This document shows positions 33,955 to 45,966 of a stretch of DNA of 64,000 nt, one piece after another; position 1 is the first letter of the stretch; each line of letters begins with the position of its first letter. Origin of the DNA: Microbacteriaceae bacterium VKM Ac-2855 (GTDB lineage: Bacteria; Actinomycetota; Actinomycetes; Actinomycetales; Microbacteriaceae); assembly GCA_013204985.1 (NCBI GenBank), contig JABMLG010000003.1:124001-188000 (forward strand), read 5' to 3'. The translations under genes were made by a program, and so were the position numbers. The notes under the pieces were generated by a model that was given only the letters and a program-made list of their open reading frames with translations, made no database searches and was not told where the DNA came from.

Positions 33955-34344
33955 GTGCCGCCGCTTCGTGACCTGATCGCCGTCTTCGGCGGCGGCGTGC
34001 TCGGAACCGCGGCGCGCTGGGGTCTGGATACGCTGATCCCGCATTCGGCCGCGCAGTTCCCGTGGAGCACGCTGCTGATCAACGTGATCGGTTCGTTCGC
34101 GCTCGGATTCCTCACCGCGGGGCTCTGGACGCGTCCGCTGCCGAGCTGGGTGAAGGCGGGGGTCGGGCCTGGGCTGCTGGGCTCGTTCACGACGTTCTCG
34201 GCCGTGGTGCTCGCGCTCGCGACGATGACCGAGGCGGGGCAGATGCTGCTTGCGCTCGGCTATCTCGCCGTGACCCTCCTGCTCGGTCTCGGTGCGGCGG
34301 CCGCCGGCCTCGCGGCCGGTGCCTGGCGGGAGCGAACGCGATGA
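33955..34344 (+). CDS. crcB: Fluoride channel Fluc subunit 1 (CrcB)
   Basis: The 129-residue four-helix protein has GTAARWGLD, NVIGSFALGF and the TM3 break GLLGSFTTFSAVV, the three Fluc signatures (pore Asn, Gly-Ser-Phe and the phenylalanine track). Fluc exports fluoride from the cytosol as an antiparallel dimer. It overlaps a second, diverged crcB by 4 nt; such tandem genes encode heterodimers with fixed opposite topologies. No fluoride riboswitch is visible; the GTG appears leaderless. Confidence 0.92.
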   Translation: MPPLRDLIAVFGGGVLGTAARWGLDTLIPHSAAQFPWSTLLINVIGSFALGFLTAGLWTRPLPSWVKAGVGPGLLGSFTTFSAVVLALATMTEAGQMLLALGYLAVTLLLGLGAAAAGLAAGAWRERTR

Positions 34345-34724
34345 GCGTGCTGATGGCGGCGGCGGTGCTGCTCGCGGGGGCGGTCGCGGCCACGGCACGC
34401 TACGCGGTCGGCCTGTTCTTCGCCCGTCGCTCCCGCACCGCCCGGGTGTTCCCGTGGGGTGTCTTCGTCGTCAACGTCGTCGCTTCCTTCATCGCGGGTG
34501 TCGCAACCGGCCTCGCTTCGGTGAGCGCGGTCTCGCCCGAGCTGCAGCTGCTTCTCGTCACCGGTGTCGCCGGCGGGCTGAGCACCTTCAGCACCTTCGG
34601 AGTCGACACGATGGCGCTCGTCGCCGAGAAGCGCTTCCGCGCGGCCGCGGTGGTGGTGCTCGCGAATCTCGCGGCAGGCCTGGCCGCCGTGGTGCTCGGC
34701 CTCGTGGTGGGGCGCGCGTTCTGA
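34341..34724 (+). CDS. crcB: Fluoride channel Fluc subunit 2 (CrcB)
   Basis: The 127 residues have the same fold with GLSTFSTFGVD at the TM3 break and ATARYAVGLFF near the N-terminus. The NxxGSF motif reads NVVASF, an Ala for Gly change that fits subunit specialisation in a heterodimer. ATG 34341 overlaps the first crcB stop (ATGA), ensuring coordinated translation. Confidence 0.92.
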   Translation: MSVLMAAAVLLAGAVAATARYAVGLFFARRSRTARVFPWGVFVVNVVASFIAGVATGLASVSAVSPELQLLLVTGVAGGLSTFSTFGVDTMALVAEKRFRAAAVVVLANLAAGLAAVVLGLVVGRAF

Positions 34725-34764
34725 GGCCCCGCTCCGGCCGCTCTGCCCCCGCCCTGCCCTGCCA

Positions 34765-34827
34765 CCGCGAGATGCCCCTTATGCACACTTTCTGCGGCGT
34801 GTCGCGTGCATAAGAGGCATCTCGCGG
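34765..34827. repeat. Palindromic element, family A copy 2 (inverted relative to copy 1)
   Basis: Arms of 22 nt with one mismatch contain CTTATGCAC and GTGCATAAG; the loop CTGCGGCGTGTCGC is the reverse complement of the loop of copy 1, so the element is inserted in the opposite orientation. Outer bases CTGCC/GGCAG extend the stem. It separates crcB from the DNA glycosylase gene. Confidence 0.85.
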
Positions 34828-34860
34828 GGCAGAAGAGGTGCCGGTGTCGGTGGCTCTGCT

Positions 34861-34891
34861 TACCATGGGCGGCATGAGGATGAACCGGTGA
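34861..34891 (+). promoter_or_regulatory. -10 box and leaderless 5-codon upstream ORF before the glycosylase
   Basis: TACCAT (34861-34866) is followed by 7 nt and ATG at 34874. That ATG begins a five-codon frame M-R-M-N-R ending with TGA at 34889-34891, which overlaps the GTG start of the glycosylase at 34888. It also contains the GAGGA used as ribosome site for the GTG. Confidence 0.4.
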
Positions 34892-35832
34892 GCGCGCTCG
34901 AGGCCGCCCCCGCCGTGCCGGTCGTCACCGAGTACACCCCGGCCGAGCCGGTGAGCCTCCGACTCACGCTGCGCACACTGATGCGAGGCAGTGGTGACCC
35001 GACGATGTCGTTCGACGAGCACGGCTTCTGGAAGGCCTTCCGCACCCCGCTCGGCCCCGCGACGCTGCACCTCGCGCAGCGGCCGGGCGGTGCGATCGGC
35101 GCCGCCGCGTGGGGCGAGGGCGCCGAGTGGCTCATCGACAGGGTGCCGGAGTTGCTCGGTCACGGCGACGATTGGACGGAGCTCGACCTCAGTTCGCACG
35201 CCCCGTTGGCGGATGTGCTCCGTCGAGTCGGTGGGTTGCGCCTGACTCGCGTGGGGCTGGTGTTCGAGATGCTGGCGCCGTCGATCCTCGAGCAGAAGGT
35301 CACGAGCACGGAGGCCTGGCGCGGCTATCGCACGCTGGTGCGACGGTTCGGAGAGGCGGCGCCGGGGCCGACGCCGGTTCCGCTGTGGGTCGCGCCGAGC
35401 ATCGAGCAGTGGCGACGCATCCCGTCGTGGGAGTGGCACACCGCGGGCGTCGACCCGCGCCGTTCGCGGACCGTGCTCACAGCCGCCCTGGTCGCGCCGG
35501 CGCTCGAACGCACGCTCGCGCTCGGCCGTGGTGGCCCGGTGGTCGAGGCGCGCCTCACCTCGGTGCCCGGGATCGGCCCGTGGACCGCATCCGAGGTGAT
35601 GATGCGCGCTCACGGCGACCCCGACGCGGTCAGCGTGGGCGACTACCACCTGGCCGCGTACATCGGCTTCGCCCTCACCGGGCTGATGGGGGTCGACGAC
35701 GACGGGATGCTCGAACTGCTCGAGCCGTGGCGCGGCCACCGGCAGCGCATCATCCGCCTCATCGAACACAGCGGTGTCCGCAAACCCCGCCGCGGCGCCC
35801 GGATGACCATTCAAGATCACCGGGGCCACTGA
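34888..35832 (+). CDS. AlkA-like DNA-3-methyladenine glycosylase (HhH-GPD family)
   Basis: The 314-residue base-excision enzyme has a diverged N-terminal domain and a C-terminal HhH-GPD fold: SILEQKVTSTEAWRGYRTLV, the hairpin TSVPGIGPWTASEVMM and the catalytic Asp in AVSVGDYHLAAY (about residue 251). GTG 34888 has GAGGA 8 nt upstream. It excises alkylated or otherwise damaged bases; exact range unknown. It sits alone after the fluoride genes and is followed by a convergent oxidase. Confidence 0.88.
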   Translation: MSALEAAPAVPVVTEYTPAEPVSLRLTLRTLMRGSGDPTMSFDEHGFWKAFRTPLGPATLHLAQRPGGAIGAAAWGEGAEWLIDRVPELLGHGDDWTELDLSSHAPLADVLRRVGGLRLTRVGLVFEMLAPSILEQKVTSTEAWRGYRTLVRRFGEAAPGPTPVPLWVAPSIEQWRRIPSWEWHTAGVDPRRSRTVLTAALVAPALERTLALGRGGPVVEARLTSVPGIGPWTASEVMMRAHGDPDAVSVGDYHLAAYIGFALTGLMGVDDDGMLELLEPWRGHRQRIIRLIEHSGVRKPRRGARMTIQDHRGH

Positions 35833-35843
35833 GGCGTGAGTGT

Positions 35844-37211
35844 CTAGGCGAAGATGCGGGCCGAATCGTACTGGGTGCGGGCGCGGTCGAGACGGTCGAG
35901 TTCGGCGAGCGGATGCGCGTGCGCCGACAGCTCGGCGGCCGCCCAGCTGCCCGTGAAGTTCGGCACGCCCTCGGCAGCCGTCCACCGAGCGAGCCCGACC
36001 CGCAGTCGCGCGCCGATGGCGGGAAGCGCCTCGGCGAAGAGCGCCGGGTCGGGCACGCCCACGACGGTGAGAACGAAGCCGGCGTCACGGCCGCCGACCG
36101 CGTCGCCTCCCGGCGGCGTGCGGCCGATCGCGCCACCGAGATGACGCAGTTCGGCGGCGACGATCGGCACCTGTGCATCCGTTCCGACGGTGTCGAGCAG
36201 CGCGTCCAGCGTCTCCTCCGTCACCTCGCGCAGTGTGACCCCCGTGACCCAGCCGGGCGACGGCTCCTCGGGGTCGTTGTGGATGCTCGCGATCGCTGAG
36301 CTGGGCATCGGCGCCACCCGGCCGAGGAAGGGCTGCGCCCCGTCGAGCAGAGCTGCGAGCAGACGCGACCCCTCGGCCTCGAGCGCCTCAGCATCCGAAC
36401 CGGCCGGGCCGACGTGCGCGAAGCGAAGTGACAGGGCGGTGCGTCCGCGCAGCGGCTCGGGTACGGCATCGAGGGGTGGGAACCGCATCAGCGCGGCCGA
36501 GGTGCTGACCGAATCGGGCGCCGTGGACGTCCACCGCACCCAGCGCCGCAGCACCGTCTCGGCATCGACGGCATCGAAGAACAGACTCCCGGCGAAGATC
36601 TCCGCGATGGCGGCGAGCTCGTACTCCATCGACACGACGACTCCGAGGCCGTGCTTACCACCGCGCAAGGCATGGAAGAGTTCGGGATTCTCGGCCATCG
36701 AGGCGGTCAGGATCGCCCCGGATCCGGTCACCACGCGGAACGACCGCACGAAGTCGGAACCGACGCCGAGCGTGCGCGAGAGCGGGCCCAGCCCGCCTCC
36801 CAGCACGTAACCGATGCAGCCGACCATCGCCGAGGATCCGCAATCGGGCACCAGCCCGAACGGAGCGGCAGCGGCGAGGACCGCCTTCCAGCGCACCCCG
36901 GCGCCGATCGTGGCGACGCGTGCATCCGGATCGATGCGCAGCTTGTTCAAGCGCGAGACCGCGAGCAGGATGCCCGAGGTGACGGGCGTGTAGAGGCCAT
37001 GGCCGGTGGCGAGGACGGTGATACGGACGCCGCGGGCTGCGGCGAAACGGACGGTGGCCGCCACGTCGGTCTCGTCCGCCGCCACAACGACGGCGTCGGG
37101 ATCGTGGACCACGGCGAGGTTCGCGCCGGAGGCGGCATGGGCGACGCCCGGGTCGCCGCGCAGCAGGAGCGTGCCGGTCACCATCGACCGCAGCTCATCG
37201 AAATCGATCAT
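35844..37211 (-). CDS. FAD-binding (PCMH/BBE-type) oxidoreductase
   Basis: The 455 residues begin with a PCMH-type FAD domain: DAVVVAADETDVAATVRFAAARGVRITVLATGHG (His of the flavin-binding TGHG), DCGSSAMVGCIGYVLGGGLGPLSRTLGVGSDFV and HALRGGKHGLGVVVSMEYEL. The C-terminal part ends like berberine-bridge enzymes. Members oxidise sugars, nicotine-like amines or alcohols. A single bicovalent Cys motif is not evident, so monocovalent attachment through His is more likely. ATG 37211 follows TATCGT by 7 nt. Confidence 0.85.
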   Translation of the reverse strand: MIDFDELRSMVTGTLLLRGDPGVAHAASGANLAVVHDPDAVVVAADETDVAATVRFAAARGVRITVLATGHGLYTPVTSGILLAVSRLNKLRIDPDARVATIGAGVRWKAVLAAAAPFGLVPDCGSSAMVGCIGYVLGGGLGPLSRTLGVGSDFVRSFRVVTGSGAILTASMAENPELFHALRGGKHGLGVVVSMEYELAAIAEIFAGSLFFDAVDAETVLRRWVRWTSTAPDSVSTSAALMRFPPLDAVPEPLRGRTALSLRFAHVGPAGSDAEALEAEGSRLLAALLDGAQPFLGRVAPMPSSAIASIHNDPEEPSPGWVTGVTLREVTEETLDALLDTVGTDAQVPIVAAELRHLGGAIGRTPPGGDAVGGRDAGFVLTVVGVPDPALFAEALPAIGARLRVGLARWTAAEGVPNFTGSWAAAELSAHAHPLAELDRLDRARTQYDSARIFA

Positions 37212-37218
37212 GCAGAGC

Positions 37219-37224
37219 ACGATA
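37219..37224 (-). promoter_or_regulatory. Predicted -10 box for the leaderless FAD oxidase gene
   Basis: Minus-strand TATCGT, 7 nt, ATG at 37211. Confidence 0.45.
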
Positions 37225-37310
37225 AGCGCTCCGCGCTCGCGGCGGAACGGCGGATCCATGCTTCATCCAGCCGGGCCGCGCTTCTCGCGTTGGCTCGGTG
37301 AGCGGTTTGG

Positions 37311-37801
37311 GCCCGGGTTGGCGTGAATCGCCCTGGGCGTGTGCGGAATCGGGCGGTTCGTGGCGACCCCGGGTGGTCGGGGCGATGGGTGTGGGCCCGG
37401 GTTGGCGTGAATCGCCCTGGGCGTGTCCGGAATCGGGCGGTTCGTGGCGACCCCGGGTGGTCGGGGCGGCGGGTGTGGGCCCGGGTTGGCGTGAATCGGC
37501 CAAGGCGTGCCTGGAATCGGGCGGTTCGTGGCGACCCCGGGTGGTCGGGGCGGCGGATGTGGGCCCGGGTTGGCGTGAATCGCCCTGGGCGTGTGCGGAA
37601 TCGGCCGGTTCGTGGCGACCCCGGGTGGTCGGGGCGATGGGCGTGGGCCCGGGTTGGCGTGAATCGCCCTGGGCGTGTGCGGAATCGGCCGGTTCGTGGC
37701 AACCCGGGTGGTCGGGTGGTCGGGGCGATGGGTGGGGGCCCGGGTTGGCGTGAATCGCCCGATGCGCGCCCGGAACCGGCCGGTTCGCGACAACCCGGGC
37801 T
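37311..37801. repeat. Tandem array 2: six copies of an 84-bp repeat, opposite orientation to array 1
   Basis: GCCCGGGTTGGCG begins at 37311, 37395, 37479, 37563, 37647 and 37738 (periods 84, 84, 84, 84, 91). Each unit runs from CCCGGGTTGGCGTGAATCG to CGGTTCGTGGCGACCCCGGG with about 22 nt between; the last unit, ending at 37801, has a nearly perfect hairpin. It fills the 677-bp gap between two minus-strand genes. Confidence 0.92.
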
Positions 37802-37888
37802 GCAACAGCTGGCGGCACGAACCAGGGACGGCGCGAAGCGGTGCCGCGCGCTGCGCCTCCCGATGCGGCCGCGATCAGAGCTCCGCGA

Positions 37889-39556
37889 TCAGAGCTCTTC
37901 GAGCAGGGCCATCGCCGCGTTGTGGCCGCCGATGCCGCTGACCGCGCCACCGCGGCGGGCGCCGGATCCGCAGAGCAGGATCCGCGGATGCGCGGTCGCG
38001 ACCCCCCACCGTTCCGCAGGGGTGTCCAGCGGGGCATCGTCCTCGACGAAGGGCCACGAGAGAGCGCCGTGGAAGATGTTGCCGCCGGGCATCCCGAGAG
38101 ACTCCTCGAGGTCCTGCGTGGTCTTCGTCTCGATGCAGAGCTCGCCGTCGGCGTCGCGCAGGATCACGTCCTCGATGGGCTCCGCCAGCACGGTATTGAG
38201 CGAATCGAGCACCGCGCGCTGCAGCCGCTCCCGCGTGCCCTGATTGTTCGCCGGAGTCAACCAGCGGTGCGGCGTGTGCAGTCCGAAGATCGTCAGGGTG
38301 TGCGCCCCGGTGGCCGCCAGCTCGGGCGAGAGGATGCTGGGGTCGGTGAGCGAGTGGCAGTAGATCTCGCAGGGTATCAGCGCCGGCATCCGCCCGCGCA
38401 CCGCATCCGTGAACGCCTTCTGCAATTGGCCGTAGCCCTCGTTGACGTGGAAGGTGCCCCCGAACGCGGCCTCGGGCGTCACCGAGGTATCGAGCAGTTT
38501 CGGCAGCCGGCTCAGCATCAGGTTCACCTTCACCTGAGCGCCCTCCGGCGCCGGCTGCTCCTCACCCGTGATCAGGCGCTCGAGCACGCTCGGCGCGACG
38601 TTCGCGAGGACGCGCCGCGCCGTCACCCTCCGCTCCCGCGGCCCGCGCCGGTACCGCACCTCGCCGTCGGGGCTGATCGAGGTCACCTCGGTGCCGGTGA
38701 GGATGCGCGCGCCGGCCTTGCGAGCCGCCGCATCCAGTGCCCCGCTGACCGAGCCCATGCCACCGATCGGCACGTCCCAATCGCCGGTGCCCTGGCCGAT
38801 GAGGTGGTACAGGAAGCAGCGGTTCTGTGCGAGATCGTCGTCATGCGCGCTGGCGAAGGTGCCGATCAGCGCGTCGGTGAGGATGATGCCGCGCACCAGG
38901 TCGTTCTGCAGGTGCGCCTCGATGACCTCGCCGATCGGTCGCTCGATCATCGCCTGCCAGACGGGCTCGCGCACCATCGCCTTCACCTCGGACCGTCGCA
39001 GCAGAGGCTCGGTCAGGGTGGGCCAGAGGGCGCGGGCGATCTCGCCGGTGTGCTCGTAGAACTCGGCGAAGAGCGCGGCGTCGTCGGCCGCTCCGATGCC
39101 GGCGAACGAGGCCGCCGTCGCCGCCGCATCCGCAGTGTCGACGAGGAGGCCGCGACTCGGGTCGGTCGGGTCGGGCGTGTAGGAGGAGTATCGGCGACGT
39201 GCGAGACGGATGTCGAGGCGGAGGTCGTCGATGATCTTCCGCGGCAGCAGGCTGACCAGATAGGAATAGCGACTCAGCCGTGCGTCCACGCCCGCGAACG
39301 CGAACTCCGAGACGGCCGCGCCGCCCGTGCGCGCGTTCTTCTCGAGCACCAGAACGCTGCGACCGGCCTGCGCCAGGTACGTCGCGGCGACGAGCCCGTT
39401 GTGGCCGCCGCCCACGATGACGACGTCGACGGATGCGTCAGCGCGCGGAGTCTCCGCCTCGCCGAACGCGAGCGGCTGCTCCCGGGGGCCGGCGGCCGCG
39501 CCGCTGCGTTCGCGATCGGTTCCGCTCGGGGGTCGGTGTCGGTCGGTGCGCGCCAT
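37889..39556 (-). CDS. Phytoene-dehydrogenase-like NAD(P)/FAD oxidoreductase (COG1233)
   Basis: The 555 residues have an N-terminal FAD motif VDVVIVGGGHNGLVAATYLAQAGRSVLVLE (about 43-72), a middle GQGTGDWDVPIGGMGSVSGAL and a C-terminal PRILLCGSGARRGGAVSGIGGHNAAM, all marks of the CrtI-related family that includes PYROXD2. No carotenoid genes are adjacent, so a desaturase role is not supported by context. ATG 39556 follows TAGGCT by 7 nt; the longer open frame upstream overlaps ridA antisense. Confidence 0.86.
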   Translation of the reverse strand: MARTDRHRPPSGTDRERSGAAAGPREQPLAFGEAETPRADASVDVVIVGGGHNGLVAATYLAQAGRSVLVLEKNARTGGAAVSEFAFAGVDARLSRYSYLVSLLPRKIIDDLRLDIRLARRRYSSYTPDPTDPSRGLLVDTADAAATAASFAGIGAADDAALFAEFYEHTGEIARALWPTLTEPLLRRSEVKAMVREPVWQAMIERPIGEVIEAHLQNDLVRGIILTDALIGTFASAHDDDLAQNRCFLYHLIGQGTGDWDVPIGGMGSVSGALDAAARKAGARILTGTEVTSISPDGEVRYRRGPRERRVTARRVLANVAPSVLERLITGEEQPAPEGAQVKVNLMLSRLPKLLDTSVTPEAAFGGTFHVNEGYGQLQKAFTDAVRGRMPALIPCEIYCHSLTDPSILSPELAATGAHTLTIFGLHTPHRWLTPANNQGTRERLQRAVLDSLNTVLAEPIEDVILRDADGELCIETKTTQDLEESLGMPGGNIFHGALSWPFVEDDAPLDTPAERWGVATAHPRILLCGSGARRGGAVSGIGGHNAAMALLEEL

Positions 39557-39563
39557 GGGCGTC

Positions 39564-39569
39564 AGCCTA
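39564..39569 (-). promoter_or_regulatory. Predicted -10 box for the leaderless CrtI-like gene
   Basis: Minus-strand TAGGCT, 7 nt, ATG at 39556. Confidence 0.5.
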
Positions 39570-39609
39570 GGGGAGCGGTGGCCGTGCCCGGGTGGTGCGT
39601 TTCGCGACG

Positions 39610-40011
39610 CTACTCGCGGAACACCGCGGCGACGGCGGCCACCTCGATGAGGGCGCGGGGCACGCCGAGGCCGGCGACGCGGGCGGCCGTGACCAGCGGC
39701 GCTGCGCCGGTGCGCGCGAGGCGAGGGGCGATGGCGCCGTAAGCGGCGCGCAGGTCGGCGTCGACATGGATGAGCACCGTCCACTGCACGACGTCGGCCA
39801 GGCTCGCGCCCGCCGCAGCGAGAGCGACGGACGCGTTCTCGATGGCGCGCACCGCCTGGGCGGCGACGTCGTCCGAAACGACGGCGCCCGATTCGTCGAC
39901 ACCGTTCTGGCCGCCGAGATAGATCGTCGTCGCTCCGGGCGGAACGACTGCGACGTGACTGAACGCCGGACTCGCGACGAGTCCGGCGGGGTGAGGGTAG
40001 GTGATCTGCAT
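39610..40011 (-). CDS. RidA-family enamine/imine deaminase
   Basis: The 133 residues match the RidA/YjgF/Rid trimeric family, which hydrolyses reactive enamines/imines formed by PLP enzymes: [47 protein letters not shown] and the C-terminal [13 protein letters not shown]. The conserved Arg of archetypal RidA is at a VTAARVAGL position. It is divergent from putA, a flavoenzyme pathway that produces an imine-like intermediate (P5C), so a functional tie is possible but unproven. A small palindrome GCAACGGTTGC (40015-40025) sits at its start. Confidence 0.88.
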   Translation of the reverse strand: MQITYPHPAGLVASPAFSHVAVVPPGATTIYLGGQNGVDESGAVVSDDVAAQAVRAIENASVALAAAGASLADVVQWTVLIHVDADLRAAYGAIAPRLARTGAAPLVTAARVAGLGVPRALIEVAAVAAVFRE

Positions 40012-40099
40012 GAGGCAACGGTTGCAGAGAATGAGGGCGGTGAGTGTCCTGTATCTCCTCGGTGCAGTCTTCGGTGCAGCCTTCGTGCGAAGACTCGGA

Positions 40100-40150
40100 T
40101 GCACGCGACATGTCGGCGGAGGCGCGTGGACGAGGCATCTCGCGGGGCAG
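40100..40150. repeat. Decayed copy of palindromic family A
   Basis: TGCACGCGACA at 40100 and GAGGCATCTCGCGGGGCAG at 40132-40150 correspond to the loop and right arm of copy 1; the left arm is lost. It lies in the ridA/putA divergent region. Confidence 0.65.
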
Positions 40151-40221
40151 CCTCCGACAGGCTGGCTGCGAAGCGCCGCAGGACGGGCGCGACACGCCGC
40201 CGATTCATGCCGTCGCGGGCA

Positions 40222-40227
40222 TACCCT
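40222..40227 (+). promoter_or_regulatory. Predicted -10 box for leaderless putA
   Basis: TACCCT, 6 nt (TTCTTC), ATG at 40234. No ribosome-binding site precedes this ATG, which fits a leaderless start and supports translation of the N-terminal extension. Confidence 0.5.
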
Positions 40228-40233
40228 TTCTTC

Positions 40234-44853
<4,620 letters not shown>

Positions 44854-44861
44854 CCCACCCC

Positions 44862-44882
44862 GTGCGAAAAGTGTCAGGCGTG
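44862..44882 (+). repeat. Solo half-copy of palindromic family C
   Basis: CGTGCGAAAAGTGTCAGGCGT resembles the left arm CGTGCGAAAAGTTGCAGGAGT of the hairpin at 45244, with no matching right arm. It overlaps the stop of the minus-strand gntR gene, just after putA. Confidence 0.55.
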
Positions 44883-45227
44883 CAGGGCGGCGCGGACCAG
44901 GGCGAGGGCCTCGTCGGGCGCGATGCCGAGTTCGGCAGTTCGCGCTGCGTAGGCGGCGGCGGCCTGCTGGGCCTGGCGCTCCGCGGCGCCGCCCTGCGGT
45001 GAGACGAAGGAGCCGTTGCGGCCGCGGGTCTCGATGATGCCGTCGGTCTCGAGCAGGCGATAGGCCTTCGCCACCGTGTTCGCCGCGAGACCCAGCTCGG
45101 TGGCCAGAGTGCGCACGGGCGGCAGCCGATCACCGGCGGCGAGGGCTCCGGATGCGACATCCGCCAGCACCTGGGCGCGCACCTGTTCGAACGGCGCGAC
45201 GCCCGACTCCGGGTCGATCTCGATCAT
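44874..45227 (-). CDS. Short GntR-family regulator (YtrA subfamily)
   Basis: It has 117 residues: an N-terminal winged helix (PFEQVRAQVLADVASGALAAGDRLPPVRTLATELGLAANTVAKAYRLLETDGIIETRGRNGSFV) and a ~35-residue helical tail, the architecture of YtrA regulators that often control ABC exporters. No ABC genes are adjacent here; targets are unknown. ATG 45227 is preceded by TAGGCT at 6 nt. It is convergent with putA. Confidence 0.9.
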   Translation of the reverse strand: MIEIDPESGVAPFEQVRAQVLADVASGALAAGDRLPPVRTLATELGLAANTVAKAYRLLETDGIIETRGRNGSFVSPQGGAAERQAQQAAAAYAARTAELGIAPDEALALVRAALHA

Positions 45228-45233
45228 CCGGCG

Positions 45234-45239
45234 AGCCTA
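45234..45239 (-). promoter_or_regulatory. Predicted -10 box for leaderless gntR
   Basis: Minus-strand TAGGCT, 6 nt, ATG at 45227. It lies directly downstream (in transcription order) of the terminator at 45247-45289. Confidence 0.5.
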
Positions 45240-45246
45240 CCTCGTG

Positions 45247-45289
45247 CGAAAAGTTGCAGGAGTCGGCGCCCGACTCCTGCAACTTCTCG
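45247..45289 (-). terminator. Intrinsic terminator, palindromic family C copy 1
   Basis: AAGTTGCAGGAGTCGG and CCGACTCCTGCAACTT are perfect 16-nt arms around a CGC loop. On the minus strand the stem is followed by TTTTCG, giving a Rho-independent terminator for the hydrolase gene ending at 45293. A near-identical element is at 62311-62348. Confidence 0.85.
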
Positions 45290-45292
45290 GAA

Positions 45293-45907
45293 TCAGAGGG
45301 TGAGGAGGAACGCGGCGACGTCATCCAGCTCGTCGGCCGAGATGGCGTGGGCGAGGTCGGGGTAGACCCGCATCGTCAGGGTGCTGTGCTCGGGCAGCCA
45401 CTCGACCGTGCGCCGGGTCGCGTCGGCGGCGATCACACGATCGACCGATCCGCGTCCGTAGAACATCGGCGGTCGGCGCTCGGCCAGCTCGGCGTCGCCG
45501 GGCAGCACGGTGTCGACCGAGAAGCCCGCGAGCACCACGCCCGCGGCGAAGCGCTGCGGGGCGCGACGGAACAGCTGGGTCACCATCGCCCCGCCCTGCG
45601 AGAAGCCGAGCAGCGCGACCGTCCGATTCGGATGCTCCGCGTCGAGCCACGCGAGCACCGCATCCGCCGCCGCATCGACGCTCGCCACGTCAGGACGCCC
45701 GGGCGTGGCGATCGGGAACCATGCGCGCTGGCCGGGTCCGACGCTCAGGGGCGCGGGCAGCGACGCGATCGCGAACGTCGTCGGCAGGTACGGCGCCAGG
45801 CCGATGAGGTCGCCCTCGTGCGAGCCGTAGCCGTGCAGCAGGACCAGCAGGGGCGCCTCCGGGTCGAGGGATCCGGCAGTGGCGACGGCCGTGGTGTCGA
45901 TGTTCAT
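45293..45907 (-). CDS. Carboxylesterase/phospholipase-like alpha/beta hydrolase
   Basis: The 204-residue serine hydrolase is of the YpfH/carboxylesterase type: LLVLLHGYGSHEGDLIGLAPYL (oxyanion region), nucleophile GFSQGGAM (Ser about 103), an Asp near PPMFYGRGSVDRVI and His in YPDLAHAIS. AGGAG 5 nt upstream fixes ATG 45907. It lies 59 nt after the F420-reductase-like gene on the same strand, so the two may share a transcript. Confidence 0.9.
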   Translation of the reverse strand: MNIDTTAVATAGSLDPEAPLLVLLHGYGSHEGDLIGLAPYLPTTFAIASLPAPLSVGPGQRAWFPIATPGRPDVASVDAAADAVLAWLDAEHPNRTVALLGFSQGGAMVTQLFRRAPQRFAAGVVLAGFSVDTVLPGDAELAERRPPMFYGRGSVDRVIAADATRRTVEWLPEHSTLTMRVYPDLAHAISADELDDVAAFLLTL

Positions 45908-45966
45908 GCTGCTCCTGAGCGTGGGGAGAGTGGGCGTGATCGGGCGGATGCGGACGCGCGCCGAGA

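Noticed and set aside
37263-37805. Repeat-peptide ORFs in array 2
   Set aside because: Same reasoning as array 1; three frames are equally open and conservation is in the palindromic arms.
38000-39556. Carotenoid biosynthesis locus from the CrtI-like protein
   Set aside because: No crtE, crtB or lycopene cyclase genes are adjacent and the protein fits the broader COG1233/PYROXD2-like group.
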